From Leguminivora glycinivorella (taxonomy: Eukaryota > Arthropoda > Insecta > Lepidoptera > Tortricidae), in NCBI RefSeq assembly GCF_023078275.1, contig NC_062996.1:4216001-4280000 (forward strand): a DNA stretch of 64,000 bases, read 5' to 3'. Below are positions 1 to 11,633 of this stretch, piece after piece. The notes under the pieces are model-generated. The model worked only from the letters and a program-made list of their open reading frames with translations. It did not search any database and had not been told where the DNA came from. A program made the translations under genes and the position numbers. Numbering within the stretch: the first letter of the stretch is position 1; each line of letters starts with the position of its first letter.

Positions 1-205
1 GGGCTCGGGGGGCGAAGCCCCCCGCAATAAAAAGGATCATCGTAGTATGTAAAATAAGTTGGGTTAGGGTTTTCTTGTGACCCTTAAGAACAAAATTAAG
101 GGGGGCTCGGGGGGCGAAGCCCCCCGCATAAAAGAAAGATCAATGTAATATTTAAAATAAGTTGGGTTAGGGCTTTCTTGTGACCCTTAAGAGCAAAAGT
201 AAGGG
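1..205. repeat. Two-copy tandem repeat of about 102 bp with a GC hairpin
   Basis: The unit starting at base 1 recurs at about 103. Each copy opens with a self-complementary GGGGGGCGAAGCCCCCC stem followed by an AT-rich part containing GTTGGGTTAGGG. It is probably the tail of an interspersed element entering from the left edge. The GGGTTAGGG stretch is a single occurrence per unit and is not telomeric DNA. Confidence 0.7.
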
Positions 206-219
206 GGGCAAAAGTAAGG

Positions 220-652
220 GCTTTATCAACGAAAAATTTCACGCCACGCCACTGCTAAGCACGTCGCGAAGGTCTACAGATCCCAGAGCCACTATCAGTC
301 TTTTAGTTGCTTAGCAAACTGTCGCGTCCACGTTCCATATCCAGGTTCAACCCCACGCAAATATACTAGAGAGCGACTGAGAAAATTCAACCTTTTGTCT
401 TTTTCCTACTCTGTAAGATGAAATCCTTAAGTTCTGTATTGCATTAATCTTCAAATTAGCGCAGCACTATGAAAAAAATTTTAAATGAATGACTTTATTG
501 CGATAAACTTGGTACCTATACATCAGGTGGTATTAATTCTTATTAAGTAGCAATACTGTTAAGCCACAAATGGCTTGCGAAATTCGCCTACTTGAAATAA
601 TATTTTTGTTTAAATTTTAAATATATTTCATTATTAACGACTAAAAAGTATA
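220..652. other. AT-rich DNA, nothing recognised
   Basis: No open frame, RNA gene or clear repeat was seen here. It leads directly into the perfect inverted repeat that begins at 653. Confidence 0.5.
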
Positions 653-1090
653 AAATAAATTTATAGTTTAAAAAACACTAGAAAAACACGCTTTTATAAA
701 TGCACGTAAAAGCCAAAAATAAATTATGGATCGTTCAAGTTGTCTCTATTGCTGGGATGAAGAGTAAACTATGTGCTTTTAATTATAATATTTGATTGTA
801 AAAGCGTGGGGCGCTGTAACAGGAAAAACTTTTTGTATAACTTATTTACTGAGAAATCAAGTTAAGCTATATTACGAGAAGCAGTTTACACAGATTGGCG
901 CGCTAACTGGACTTGCAGCACGACTGCAGCGCCCCACGCTTTTACAATCAAATATTATAATTAAAAGCACATAGTTTACTCTTCATCCCAGCAATAGAGA
1001 CAACTTGAACGATCCATAATTTATTTTTGGCTTTTACGTGCATTTATAAAAGCGTGTTTTTCTAGTGTTTTTTAAACTATAAATTTATTT
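653..1090. repeat. Perfect 164-bp inverted repeat with 110-bp spacer (fold-back)
   Basis: The arms at 653-816 and 927-1090 are exact reverse complements by direct reading; pairing stops at 652/1091. The spacer shows no coding potential. The arms end in GCGCTG at the spacer side. The complete identity points to a recent fold-back element, or to a recent inverted duplication or an assembly artefact. The 60-residue open frame across it is incidental. Confidence 0.85.
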
Positions 1091-1540
1091 ACGCACTAGT
1101 GCGAGAAGTGGTTCATTATATGCCAGGTCGAAACTTCGGAGGGCCATCTGTACTGAAAAACGTCGTACGATACACGTGCGAAAAGGAAATTCGTAACTCG
1201 TGTCGATTTAAAATACTCCTTTCGGTCGTGTTTTAATTTATCGCCACTCGTTTTGAACTTCCTTTTTTACGCACTTGTATCGTAATGTACTATTTCAGTA
1301 CAGATGGTGTTTTTTTACGCACTAGTGCGAGAGGTGGTTCATAATATGTCAGGTCGAAACTTCGGGGGGCCATCAGTACTGAAAAATCTGAAAAACGTAC
1401 GGTTCCTCGAAAAGGAAATTCGTAACTCGTGTCGATTTAAAACACTCCCTTCGGTCGTGTTTTAATTTATCGCCACTCATTTCGAACTTCCTGTTTTTCG
1501 CACTTGTATCTTAATGTAATATTTTATCATAGACTGCGTC
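1091..1540. repeat. Tandem duplication of a roughly 225-bp element
   Basis: Two diverged copies (1091-1317 and 1318-1540) each begin ACGCACTAGTGCGAGA and end near a CGCACTTGTATC motif. Related pieces with the same 'GCGAAAA...GAACTTCC' palindrome occur at 26013-26110 and around 42295-42400, so this is an interspersed family. Confidence 0.7.
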
Positions 1541-1582
1541 AAGTTAAGTCCGGCTGTAAGCTCAAGGATTATATTGAGACTA

Positions 1583-2346
1583 AGGTACGGCGGGGCAAAT
1601 CTCGACTGAGGAGCAATTGTAACTAATCCATTTTTAGGGTTCCGTAGTCAACTAGGAACCCTTATAGTTTCGCCATGTCTGTCTGTCCGTCCGTCCGTCC
1701 GTCCGTCCGTCTGTCCGCGGATAATCTCAGTGACCGTTAGCACTAGAAAGCTGAAATTTGGTTCCAATATGTATATCAATCACGCACCAAAGTGGTAAAA
1801 TAAAAAGTGAAAAAAAAAAATGTTATGTTAGGGTACCCCCCCTACATGTAAAGTGGGGACTGATTTTTTTTTTCATTCCAACCCCGACGTGTGATATATT
1901 TTGGATAGGTATTTAAAAATGAAAAAGGGTTTACTAAAATCGTTTTTTGATAATATTAATATTTTCGGAAATAATCGCTCCTAAAGGAAAAAAAGTGTCT
2001 CCCCACCCTCTAACTTTTGAACCACATGTTTAAAAAATTGAAAAAAATCACAAAAGTAGAACTTTATAAAGACTTTCTAAGAAAATTATTTTCAACTTGA
2101 TCGGTTTAGTAGTTTTTGAGAAAAATACGGAAAACTACGGAACCCTACACTGAGCGTGGCCCGACACGCTCTTGGCCGGTTTTTTCCATTATTACACTAT
2201 GATGTTGAGTTCTACATGTATCCACTCAACACGCCTTCCATATATAACCGGTGGACACTCTATTTAATAGTGCAAACATTGTAAAACATGGAAAAAATGG
2301 ACCAGTAACATTTGCCCCCCAGTCGAGATTTGCCCCGCTGTACCTT
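1583..2346. mobile_element. MITE-like element with TIRs, split by a nested repeat
   Basis: The ends read AGGTACGGCGGGGCAAATCT on the left and the matching complement (AGATTTGCCCCGCTGTACCT) on the right. The two halves are separated by the inserted repeat at 1631-2186. A further copy of this element lies at about 27949-28030, where the left end and part of the right end are directly joined. Confidence 0.65.
1631..2186 (+). mobile_element. About 550-bp interspersed repeat with a (TCCG)n tract
   Basis: It begins AGGGTTCCGTAGTCAACTAG, carries a CCGT/CTGT microsatellite near 1681-1720, and ends in GAGCGTGGCCCGACACGCTC. A second copy in reverse orientation spans 32479-33031 in intron 2 of ACLY. 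No coding capacity is seen. It looks like a non-autonomous family of a type common in Lepidoptera; I do not name it. Confidence 0.8.
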
Positions 2347-2395
2347 ATTAAGAGTTGTGGGCCTACCTATTTAGACGGCGATAAATAAAGACCTG

Positions 2396-2518
2396 GGGCC
2401 CGTTACTCAAAAGGTACAAGCCTTATATTACAATTAGTGTGTTTCCATGACAACCCATACGATTTGACAGTTCGCGCACTTGTAATACAAGGCTTGTACC
2501 TTTCGAGAAACGGGCCCC
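2396..2518. mobile_element. Short palindromic MITE
   Basis: The ends GGGGCCCGTTACTC and its near complement CGAGAAACGGGCCCC bound a 123-bp element, with inner arms (GGTACAAGCCTT / AAGGCTTGTACC) that continue the inverted repeat. Confidence 0.7.
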
Positions 2519-2727
2519 TGAAGGTATCGGACTATCAGCACAGAGTTATTTCGCATATGTTTCTCACGAGTTGACCCGCAGATAAGCCCGAATATCACGA
2601 GTTCGGGACCACGTGTCGCACCGCCGGCCGACGCGGACAGACATCATGTTTATACCTGACTGATAAACGATCGCACGACTTCACTTGTTGTTGGTGTCAC
2701 TAAGCGCCTGGCGCTTATGACTGTAGG

Positions 2728-2957
2728 CACATCTCGGACACTGATGATCAAATATATGAAAGAGGCCCGTTCCTAGCACACATTCTAAGCTCGTGTAGGT
2801 GAATGCGTACCATGCTTGTATGAGTGAGATGTGACAGGTTGACGGTTCGCGTTTTTGACAGGCGGCAACTGTGAGGTAACCGAGAGGGGGTGGGCGGTGC
2901 TATCAGCGGGGAGCAGGAGTGGCCATACTGTACGATAGTACTATTTTTTATAGTTTG
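2728..2957 (-). mobile_element. About 230-bp CACA-end element, copy 1
   Basis: Reverse-orientation copy of a family seen seven times in the window. It is flanked on both sides by CTGTAGG (left copy just before 2728, right copy 2958-2964), a 7-bp target duplication. The end opposite CACATCTCGG is diverged. Confidence 0.75.
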
Positions 2958-2964
2958 CTGTAGG

Positions 2965-3655
2965 TCAAAGATTTCGTAGAAATAATTTTATTTTTCTTCC
3001 TAGATTATCACGGCGTTCAGACAGGGCGCATGAGGGTAATATGTGCTTTGATAAACCTAGGTATTAGCGTAGGCAGTAGTTTTTACAAATAGTTTCTAAT
3101 GGGGTGGCAACGCGCATGTGACACTGTTTGCGTTGCATGCGTTCATAGGTTACGGTGACCGCTTTCCATCAGGCGGACCATATGCTTGTTTGCCACCGAC
3201 GTAGTATAAAAAAAAAAATACAAAGTCCATCTTAACCTTCTACTTACAGGGCAAACTGAGTCGCATTAGGGATTAGTAGGTACGGTTTCCTCACGTTTTC
3301 CTTCTAAATGCGACAAATACCTGAAAACATTTTGTGCACGACTTCCGAAAGTCTCATTGATACGAGCTGTGGTTTGAAGTTAACCCGCGACCTACGGATT
3401 GAAAATCGCAAGCTCTTACAGCATATTTAGTACATTTAAGTATTGGCCATATGATATCATTACATATAGTTGGTTCGTACCTTCCCATGAGTCACTGTGT
3501 TCAATATTGACGGCAATATTCTTACGTCAAATATTAGATAGTAGGTAGGAGTAATATGGATTGGATTATATCCGAGATTATAGGTAAAGGAGGATTATAA
3601 ACAAGACGTAAGTACATTTTACCAAAATCTTACCTAATAATACTTGAACGTGAAC
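2965..3655. other. Intergenic DNA, nothing recognised
   Basis: Unique-looking AT-rich sequence. There is no supported frame or RNA gene. Confidence 0.5.
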
Positions 3656-3990
3656 TGGATGAAGCGCTGGTGGCCTAGCGGTAAGAGCGTGCGACTTTCG
3701 ATCCGGAGGTCGCGGGTTCGAACCCGGCTGGTACCAATGAGTTTTTCTGAACTTATTCGCGAAATGTCATTTGATATTTGCCAGTCTCTTTTCGGTGAAG
3801 GAAAGCATCGTGAGGAAACCGGACTAATTCCAATAAGGCCTAGTTACCCTTCGGGTTGAAAGGTCAGATGGGAGTCGCTTTCGTAAAAACTAGTGCCTAC
3901 GCCAAATTTTGGGATTCGTTGTCAAAGCGGACCCCAGGCTCCCACGAGCCGTGGCAAATGCCGGGATAACGCGAGGAGGATGAACTGGAC
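3656..3990 (+). mobile_element. tRNA-derived SINE
   Basis: The head at about 3665-3735 has an A-box-like TGGCCTAGCGGTAAGAG and a B-box GGTTCGAACCC, the internal RNA polymerase III promoter of a tRNA. The head runs straight into a non-tRNA body (about 3736-3990), so this is a SINE rather than a tRNA gene. The short + frames at 3644 and 3893 are inside it. Confidence 0.75.
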
Positions 3991-5911
3991 AAATATTTTT
4001 CTATTTAAAAAAATCTATGATTTATCCGCTCTTGATATTGACTGTACTTATTCTACTAATAGGTGTCCTAGGTTGAAACCAATTCAATTATCAATAACAT
4101 TACGTTCTAATACGATCTAGATCAAAACGATTGTCTATTCGCGGCCTTCATTTAAGGATAGTGCACCTAGTAGCAAGAATACTACAGGGTGACATTTTAA
4201 ACGGGGTAAAAAAATGCATTATCTGGGGGCCGATTTTTGAATCTCGGTCATTCGATTTCGTGAAATTCGTTCAATAATATCTCCACTACTAGCGATTTAA
4301 ATTCTACTAACAGAATCGAAAACGAGTGGTCATTACTACTAGTTTTAAATTTACTAGCTGCCCTTTTTCAAAAATAGCATTACGTCGTTTTCTACAGACT
4401 TTCGAACGGCGAATTCGTGCGTTCCAAATTCAAAAATCGATCCCCTGATTCCGTTTTGAAACAGAAACCTAAATATATGGGTTAGGTATATGTATATCCC
4501 CAAAACTTATATTAGAATTACGTACTCTTTGGGGTAACAGGTTTATTCTCACCCATTTTAATGAGTAGGAGTGAATTTCAGTAGGTCGAAAACGTATGAG
4601 TTGAGTAACTCGTCGTTGAAGTGAAAGGTCAAGAAAGATTAGGGGTAAAGGTCTTAATCTAAAAGTTATATTAATGATTGTTTCTTTTTTACAATTTAAC
4701 ATTCAATTTGGTCACTCTTCGCGCGCCGTCAAGGAGTGACGATGATTTGCATCTTTTTCTTTTATACTTTTATGTTTGTTCGGTGTATGTTTGTATGTAC
4801 AGTTAGCGGCAGGAGTCGCTAAGTGGGTGATGTGGTCAAAATTATCTCGGTACAACTTTTTTGCTAAGCACTACATATGCGTACCATTCTGAATACGCCA
4901 CTAGCTTAAATATTGCATATGCACTTGGCTACTGATGTGCCGACGGAATGTTTCCAAATTTCACGTAAATTAAACTTTGCATTTCATAAATTTAAATTCC
5001 CTTTATTTTTCGTGAATTTTAAGATTTTTTGGAAAGTTTCCGCAACTTGCACATCACTACACTTGGCTATATTTAGTTACTATATTAAAAATGTAATGAC
5101 GATAAATCGGAAAGTCAAAACCGGTTCCCGGACTCAGTTTCACCCTGTATTATCATAGTTACGACTTTATTAAACGACAAAGTGAGTAAAGTGACCTCGG
5201 GGTAGCATTCTCGCTAAGTATAAAGGCGTGAGAGTATAAATGATAAGAATTTTGCGAGTTCGTGTCATAAACGTGAGCTTTTCAGATTTCACTTACTTAC
5301 TGCTTTATTGAACGCCAAAGTGACTTTGGGTAGTATTCTGGCTATCACATTAAATACGATTTCACGCATAATACGCCATTTTACGCCGGTCCTTGCAACT
5401 TCAGGCCTGTTTCTATACATTTATCTACTCGTAACACGATTAATTATGAGACACACGTCGTGCTTAATACGTCATCCAAAAGCCACTTTTACATTGGTTT
5501 TAAGAAAGGACCGCTTTTTAAACCTGCATCGAGGAAATTAGGTTACTGTTACGCTTTAATTTTTATAAATAATAGGTATCTGCATTAACAATTTTCTACC
5601 AATCGACCTCAAACGGCGCGAATGTCACCCACTGAACGCTATCTCCACTAAAGTATGACCTGACAATGTCAATCCTCGCCTTATCTGAATCATTACTTGA
5701 CCAATTGTAAACCTCAATGCGAATATATAAGGTCTACATATAGTCATATATGCATACAATGTGCAGTTAATATAGCGGACTTGTATGACGTGGTTTGACG
5801 TAAGAGATTATGATAGAATAGAATAGACGAAGGGCATGTAGTCAGTCGGAGTAGATGTTTGTGGAACTGACCTCTGCACTGTGATCTGTTATTTCACTCA
5901 TTTATGACTCT
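3991..5911. other. Intergenic DNA with one repeat fragment
   Basis: The stretch at about 4225-4325 (GATTTTTGAATCTCGGTCAT...) is an inverted copy of sequence at about 22195-22300, so it is part of an interspersed repeat. The rest shows only short frames of 60-81 codons with no recognisable domain. Confidence 0.45.
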
Positions 5912-6094
5912 ACTAGCTTTTGCCCACGGCTTCGGTCGCGTTAGAAAGAGACAAAAAGTAGCCTATGACACTCTCCATCCCTTCAACTATCTTCACTTAA
6001 AAATTCAATTCGTCGCTCCGTTTTGCCGTGAAAGACGGACAAACAAACAGACACACACACCTTCCCATTTATAATAATATATATTAGTATGGAT
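5912..6094 (-). mobile_element. Interspersed repeat with CACGGCAAAACGGA core
   Basis: Reverse copy of a roughly 180-250-bp family whose forward form runs from ATCCATACTAATATTATAAA to GGCAAAAGCTAGT. Other copies in this window: 9531-9757, 10021-10200, 11385-11633, 12482-12734, 21932-22099, 28226-28407 and a stub at 55973-56003. It is probably the 3' end of a non-LTR element or a derivative; the class is not proven here. Confidence 0.75.
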
Positions 6095-6116
6095 ATTTCC
6101 TGGCCCATATAACTCG

Positions 6117-6270
6117 TCCCCCGTCCCACCCTTGTGGTGACGGGTTAAGAATTTCACCACTCCTTTTCGGTGTCGTAGAAGTCAACTGTAGCAAACTGTC
6201 ACTGCAATGTTACAATTTGGATATCTTTCAACCCCTTTTTGCCAAGAGTGCCACTGAAACTTAGTAGTTC
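6117..6270 (+). repeat. Diverged interspersed repeat fragment
   Basis: It shares CGTCCCACCCTTGTGGTGACGGG-type text and TTTCAACCCC...GCCAAGAGTGCCACTGAAAC with the copies at 31320-31620 (reverse) and 44480-44670. No coding capacity. Confidence 0.6.
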
Positions 6271-6424
6271 ATGTATGCATACAATGTGATACAGGCGATA
6301 GAATACAGATTACAGATCTTTATATTGGTAAAAAAAAATGTTTTACAGGTCATATTTATACACAATGTTTAAAAAATAAATAATATGCAGGCGTGATTAT
6401 ATGTATGTATGTATATAACTCAGT

Positions 6425-6593
6425 AAACTTCAAATCAAAGATGAACCGGCACCTTCTGGGTGAGCTCGGTGCGCGGTGCTCCGGGGGAGTACCCGTGCCT
6501 AAACGCCCACCCCCACCGCGCCTACGCGAATGGGGGTGCCTGCCCAACCTGCGCCCAAAGTCCAAACTGCATGCCGCTAGTAGGCCGCCTGCC
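6425..6593 (+). mobile_element. LINE 3'-end fragment
   Basis: Reading frame +3 contains SKMNRHLLGEL, a diverged form of the FKSRVNRHLLGEL-like tail found in better copies at 19978 and 28029, followed by a proline- and arginine-rich stretch. This tail marks the C-terminus of a lepidopteran non-LTR reverse transcriptase family. Confidence 0.55.
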
Positions 6594-6594
6594 G

Positions 6595-6793
6595 GCACAT
6601 CTCTTACATTCGCGATCAAATATATGAAAGAGGCGCGTTCCTAGCACACAGTCTAAGCTCGTGTAGGTGAACGCATACTATGCTTGTATGAGTGAAATAT
6701 GACAGGTCGACTGTTAGCGTTTTTGACAGGCGGTAACTGTGAGGTAGCGGGAGTGGCCATACTGTACGATAGTACTCTTTATTATACTGTGCC
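6595..6793 (-). mobile_element. CACA-end element, copy 2
   Basis: Shortened reverse copy of the family described at 2728. Flanks CTGCCGG and CCGCCGG match at 6 of 7 bases. It is inserted into another repeat whose minus-strand frame covers 6800-6986. Confidence 0.7.
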
Positions 6794-6799
6794 GCCGGG

Positions 6800-8490
6800 G
6801 TGTACGTGGTAGAATGCTTATAGTGACCCATGCGACACTCCACCCAAGGCGGAGACGGAATCCGTTGGTGGTTTTAGACGGTAGTCCTACACTGGTTAGT
6901 CCGTCTTCGCCCCTGGTCCCCCGGACCGGATGGCATGCGTAAATGCATTTCCCCAAAGGCCACGTCTTAGCATCGTCTGTGGCCATGAGTACCTAGCCCA
7001 TTTATAGTAAAAAAAGTTTGGTTTTCTTGAAGGAGAAATAAAGGATCTTTATAAATTTATGATGCCTACATACGCTTAAGATATTTCCATCAGAAAATAA
7101 CAAGAGCGCCATGCAATTAAAACGACTGTGTACTCTAATTTAAACGAATTTAAAATCTAAATAGGTTTCAACGGAAATAGTTTGTTGAATATTCAAAATG
7201 TCGTGAAATGTCGATGCTCTGGAAATATACCTGACCTGACCTTTTCTTGCAGATATATTTGGGGATATTCAATTTATACGCGAGAGGTCCCAAGAGTTGA
7301 CAAAAGTCAATGTATGTAATACCTATGTTAGGTGTATAGAAATACATACACACGTATTCCCAAATATTTTGTATATATCTATATATGTACCTACGTACTA
7401 CGTAATATTAGTATTTTGTTTTAGAATTGACATTGATAAAATATATTCACTAGGAAGCCCTAGTATTATCACAGACTTCTATGGAGTTGATACCGTTGAT
7501 AGTTCATATGAATGGGAAAATACTTGAACAGGCATCCACGACTACTTTCCTAGGTTTTAGGATTGATCAGGGCTTAAAATGGGACCAGCAAGTAGATAAA
7601 CTGTGTGGTAGTCTGGGCATATATAATAATAGCCGTCTATAATAAACTGCCGCAATATGTGGTTGAAGCGCCTAGTGTCGAACTTTAAGTATACACTTAT
7701 GACGAATTTTTGTTTACCTAATTAGAAAAATATTATTGTTTTATATACCTACAAACATTTATTTTTTGGACATTATTGATGTAATTTTATTTTTATTTTA
7801 TTGCTTTATTATGACATATTATTGGTTTACTTATTTGATGATTATTATAGTTTTTATCAATTATTTTCTCATTATTATGTTGTGACGATCTTTTTGTGAA
7901 TTGGTGCTATTTTTAAGTTGAAATCCTTAAATTCCTGTATTTGACGCAAAGGTTTGCACTGTCAGCTCAGCTGCCCAAAGCCGTCCCGGGCACGCGCGCA
8001 ATATCGTTATAACAATGCGTTGCCATGGTTACAGAGTTAAACAATGCGTTTTCAGTTTTTTCGCCGGCGAAAGCCGGCGGACGCTGGCTTTGGGGAACAG
8101 ACTTTTATGTCGGGTTTTAAAGATCTATGACCCTGCAAATGACGAATAACAGTTTGGGAGTAGAAAAATTATAGGTACAATTATCAGATTATTTTAAAAA
8201 AACCTCTTGCGTTTAGGTACTGCACAATACTCGTACCTACCATAAAATCATGTTATTATATTATTAGATGTAACTTTACCATGTCTGCTATTGTCATTGT
8301 GGCCTTGTAAAATTTAAACAAGTTTCGCTTGAGGCTAAACAATATTGCTTTAAATATCCAAATATAGATACTTAAAGCGGAGCTGAAGAGCTCTAACATA
8401 TGATTATCAATTTACTAATAAAGATTTAAGTAGATCTGTTAATATTTCAGGAAAGGTTGATCTAAGGGTATACAAAGTGTCCATTCTCCT
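6800..8490. other. Repeat-derived frame, then AT-rich intergenic DNA
   Basis: The minus-strand frame at 6800-6986 (start codon at 6984-6986) looks like a remnant of a dispersed coding repeat and has no identifiable domain. From 7000 to 8490 no gene is seen. Around 7975-8090 a GC-rich patch contains GCGTTGCCATGGTTACAGAG, similar to text in the repeat array at 26660-27600. Confidence 0.4.
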
Positions 8491-8508
8491 GCCTGCCAAT
8501 TACGCTTG

Positions 8509-8755
8509 CAATTTTATCATTTATCTATGTGGATAAAGCATCCGTCACGTTCTAGCAAGTATGTCAGTGTGAGAGTGACAGATGTCTTATCCACGTAGAT
8601 AAGTGATAAAATTGGAACCATGATAGCCCTGCCGGCGTATCATGCTGCCAATTTTATCACTTATCCACGTGGATAAGACATCTGTCACTCTCACACTGAC
8701 ATACTTGGTAAAGCGTGACGGATGCTTTATCCACGTGGATAAGTGATAAAATTGG
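8509..8755. mobile_element. Two 107-bp MITEs in tail-to-tail inverted arrangement
   Basis: Copies at 8509-8615 and 8648-8755 have ends CCAATTTTATCACTTATC and its complement. The second copy is the reverse complement of the first with few differences. The pair could fold into a roughly 250-bp cruciform or hairpin. Confidence 0.8.
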
Positions 8756-8786
8756 CAGCATGATACGCCAGCTGCAGCAGGTATAA

Positions 8787-8930
8787 GTACAGTCACCAGC
8801 ATAAATAAGCGATGATTTTTGTACCTTGTCATATTAACGTCTTTTTTGAAATGTCATACGAAATTGTCAAACTGTTAAAACCGACAAGGTAGGTACAGAA
8901 ATCGTCACTTCTTTATGCCGGTGACTGTAC
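8787..8930. mobile_element. Palindromic MITE with GTACAGTCACCGGCATAAA-like ends
   Basis: The ends GTACAGTCACCAGCATAAAT and ATGCCGGTGACTGTAC pair across about 144 bp. A close second copy lies in ACLY intron 12 at 47919-48057. Confidence 0.8.
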
Positions 8931-9530
8931 TCTGGATTCATACCGTCTATAATCTATAAACATAATACATGTTTTTTTTTTCAATTGTATTTATCCTTAA
9001 TAAAATGTCATATATATTTTGTTTTTATACTAAATTGTCATGAATACACCGTTTTTTTAATATAAATAAAAAAATAAAGCACTAAGAAAAATGTTGTGTT
9101 TACTGACTTTTGATTGGACTACAAAAAAAAACGGGCACCTACTCAGATAAGGTTTTTACTATTTTCTACTGTTCTAAAGTAGGACAATGACATTGTAAAG
9201 GTTTGAAAGCGGGATCGGTTACGGTTTTCTTACAATAAGATACCTATTTTTCAGTTTCATACAAAAAAAACACATTTTATTTTTTTCTGCTTAAAATAAG
9301 CCTCATTTTGAAAAATTTTATATAACATTTTTTATTTCTCATATCATTTTCAACCGAAGAGCATTTTTTTAAATAGGATTTTTGGAAAAAAATGCGAATG
9401 TCCATTTTTTATTCATTTCGATCCACTGTGCGGAGGTCAGCGCTGATCTTCCGACGAGACCATTTGTGAGACCACGAACGCAGCCGCACGACACAGCCCC
9501 ATCGTAATTTTAAGTATTTGAATCCATACT
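8931..9530. other. AT-rich intergenic DNA
   Basis: Rich in A and T runs with no coding frame. The end (about 9425-9480) holds a short piece of the repeat also present near 31640-31680 (GCGCTGATCTTCCGA). Confidence 0.4.
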
Positions 9531-9757
9531 ATCCATACTAATATTATAAATGGGAAAGTGTGTCTGTTTGTTTGACCGTCTTTCACGGCAAAACGGAGCA
9601 ACGAATTGACGTGGTTTTTGTAGGGATAGTTGAAGGGATGGGTAGTGACATAGGCTACTTTTTGTCTCTTTCTAACCCCCCACTTCCCTGAAATGGGGGT
9701 TGGGAGTTTGTATGGAGAATCCTGCAATTTTAGAATTTAACGCGAGCGAAGCTCTAC
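9531..9757 (+). mobile_element. CACGGCAAAACGGA-family repeat
   Basis: Forward copy beginning ATCCATACTAATATTATAAA. It has an extra block of about 50 bp (TAACCCCCCACTTCCCTGAA) that is shared with the copies at 11385 and 12482, so there is a long and a short subfamily. Confidence 0.75.
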
Positions 9758-10020
9758 TATCTTCTCTCTACATATACTATGTCTCTACAATTAGTTTGTA
9801 TTGTTTTAGGACAGGGTTGCCAATTGCCATGGCCACCCGTCTTCGGGTCATGTCATAATATTGCATTGTTATCCGATTTGCACATGTATCGGATGATCGG
9901 AAATCGGGTAATGAGTCAAATTTATTACAAGATTTTTAGCCTTAAACAACAAACATAGTGATTTCACCCCCAAAGTACTTTTTTTTGTACAGCTTAGCAT
10001 CAACAGTACTGTGACAGTAT

Positions 10021-10200
10021 CCAAACTAATATTATAAATGGGAAAGTGTGTGAGTCTGTTTGTTTGTCCGTCTTTCACGGCAAAACGGAGCAACGAATTG
10101 ACGTGATTTTTTAAGTGGAGATAGTTGAAGGGATGGAAAGTGACATAGGCTACTTATTGTCTCTTTCTAACGCGAGCGAAGCTGCGAGCAAAAGCTAGTT
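10021..10200 (+). mobile_element. CACGGCAAAACGGA-family repeat, short form
   Basis: Forward copy ending in GCAAAAGCTAGT, without the CACTTCCC block of the longer copies. Confidence 0.75.
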
Positions 10201-11384
10201 TTTTAAATTCCGTGGCCCGTGGCATACTCTCCTTTTATGGCACTATTAGGGGAAGGGCGATATTAGGAATACCACAGAGTTTCCTTAAGTGTTCTGCAAA
10301 CGATTATCATTAGGGATCGGAAATTCGGGAGCTTCTATACCTAAACTTCGACCTCAGTCTTTTGTTTTGCGTGATGTTGACTAGTATGGAGGCGGACTCA
10401 ATTTGGTTTTACTAATAAATTTCCCGGGACTTCCCGTAATTTGAATAACAGCCATAGAAATGTATTTAAAGCAATAAAAGGGTGTAACGAAATAAAACTG
10501 GAAATTTCAAATGAAAGAATCGGGTTAAAATGGTTTGGTAGCTGTGCTTTCTGACATACATTAATGAGGAGGTCTTTAATTAGCATAAGCTTTTACATTT
10601 TCTCGTTGCCACTGTAGTTCTGGTATTCACTGTACTTACAGCTTCTTCCGAACCCCTTCCAAATAATATTTCCAAACGTTTTTTTTTCCTTCGGGTGTCA
10701 ATTTCACGTATCTTCAACGGTTATGCAACGGCTTTTCAAGAACGGTTTATGATTTGCTTTATGGATTGGATTCTGTAATTAGTGGTATTACATCGAATAA
10801 CAGTTTATGCTGTGAATTTCTGGACTTTTGATTGATTGATTGTTATTGCACGAGATTTATACTGGAATACTTTTTTATGTGAGGTAAGATGTAGCCGTGT
10901 TATTTTATGTTAATTCAAATGAATACAGATATTCAAAATTTACGATGGTTGCAGTAATGTCCCAATTAAATTTCAGTACTTGTCAATGTCATGATATATT
11001 ATTATAAAAGTTGTTATATTGTGTTATCAATATTATCATCTAAACACAATACCTAAATTAAGGCCTTAAATGGTCTCACACGTGTCCTTTTTGTACATGC
11101 TGCCGACATATCGTTAAAACGGCTTGTACATATGTTGACGAAATTCGCTAAAAAAGGCATAACCCAACGACAATTCATACACATTAACAATTTTCTGATG
11201 TTGCATACAATCCCGGGATCCCGGGATTTAAATCATAAATAATATTATTTTTAAGAAGCTGACTCCATACTTGCCTAGCTTAGCTCCCGAATTTCCGAAC
11301 CCTGATTATCATGTTGGCTAGATCCTCATTTCTGATAATATAATTGTGATAATGTATCAGTATTGCATTGTCACGGAATATATC
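10201..11384. other. Intergenic DNA, nothing recognised
   Basis: No frame above about 62 codons and no clear structured repeat. A self-complementary CCCGGGATCCCGGG occurs near 11212. Confidence 0.4.
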
Positions 11385-11633
11385 ATTCATAACTGGAAAG
11401 TGTGTGTGTCTGTTTGTTCGTCCGTCTTTCACGGCAAAACGGAACGACGAATTGACGTGATTTTTTAAGTGGAGATATGGTGGAGATAGTTAAAGGGATG
11501 GAGCGTGACATAGGCTAATTGTTGTCTCTTTCTAACCACACCACCCACTTCCCAAAAATGGGGGCGGCATTTTATATGGACGATTCCGCCATTTTCGAAT
11601 TTAACGCGAGCGAAGCCGCAGGCAAAAGCTAGT
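11385..11633 (+). mobile_element. CACGGCAAAACGGA-family repeat, long form
   Basis: Forward copy with the CACTTCCC block, ending CAAAAGCTAGT about 300 bp upstream of the candidate TATA box. Confidence 0.75.

Noticed and set aside
1..210. Telomere or subtelomere
   Set aside because: GGGTTAGGG appears once per repeat unit and is not in tandem; insect telomeres are usually TTAGG.
3665..3736. tRNA gene
   Set aside because: A and B boxes are good, but the sequence runs into a SINE body and no clean acceptor stem pairs. The same holds for 15775, 38237, 44304 and 62340.
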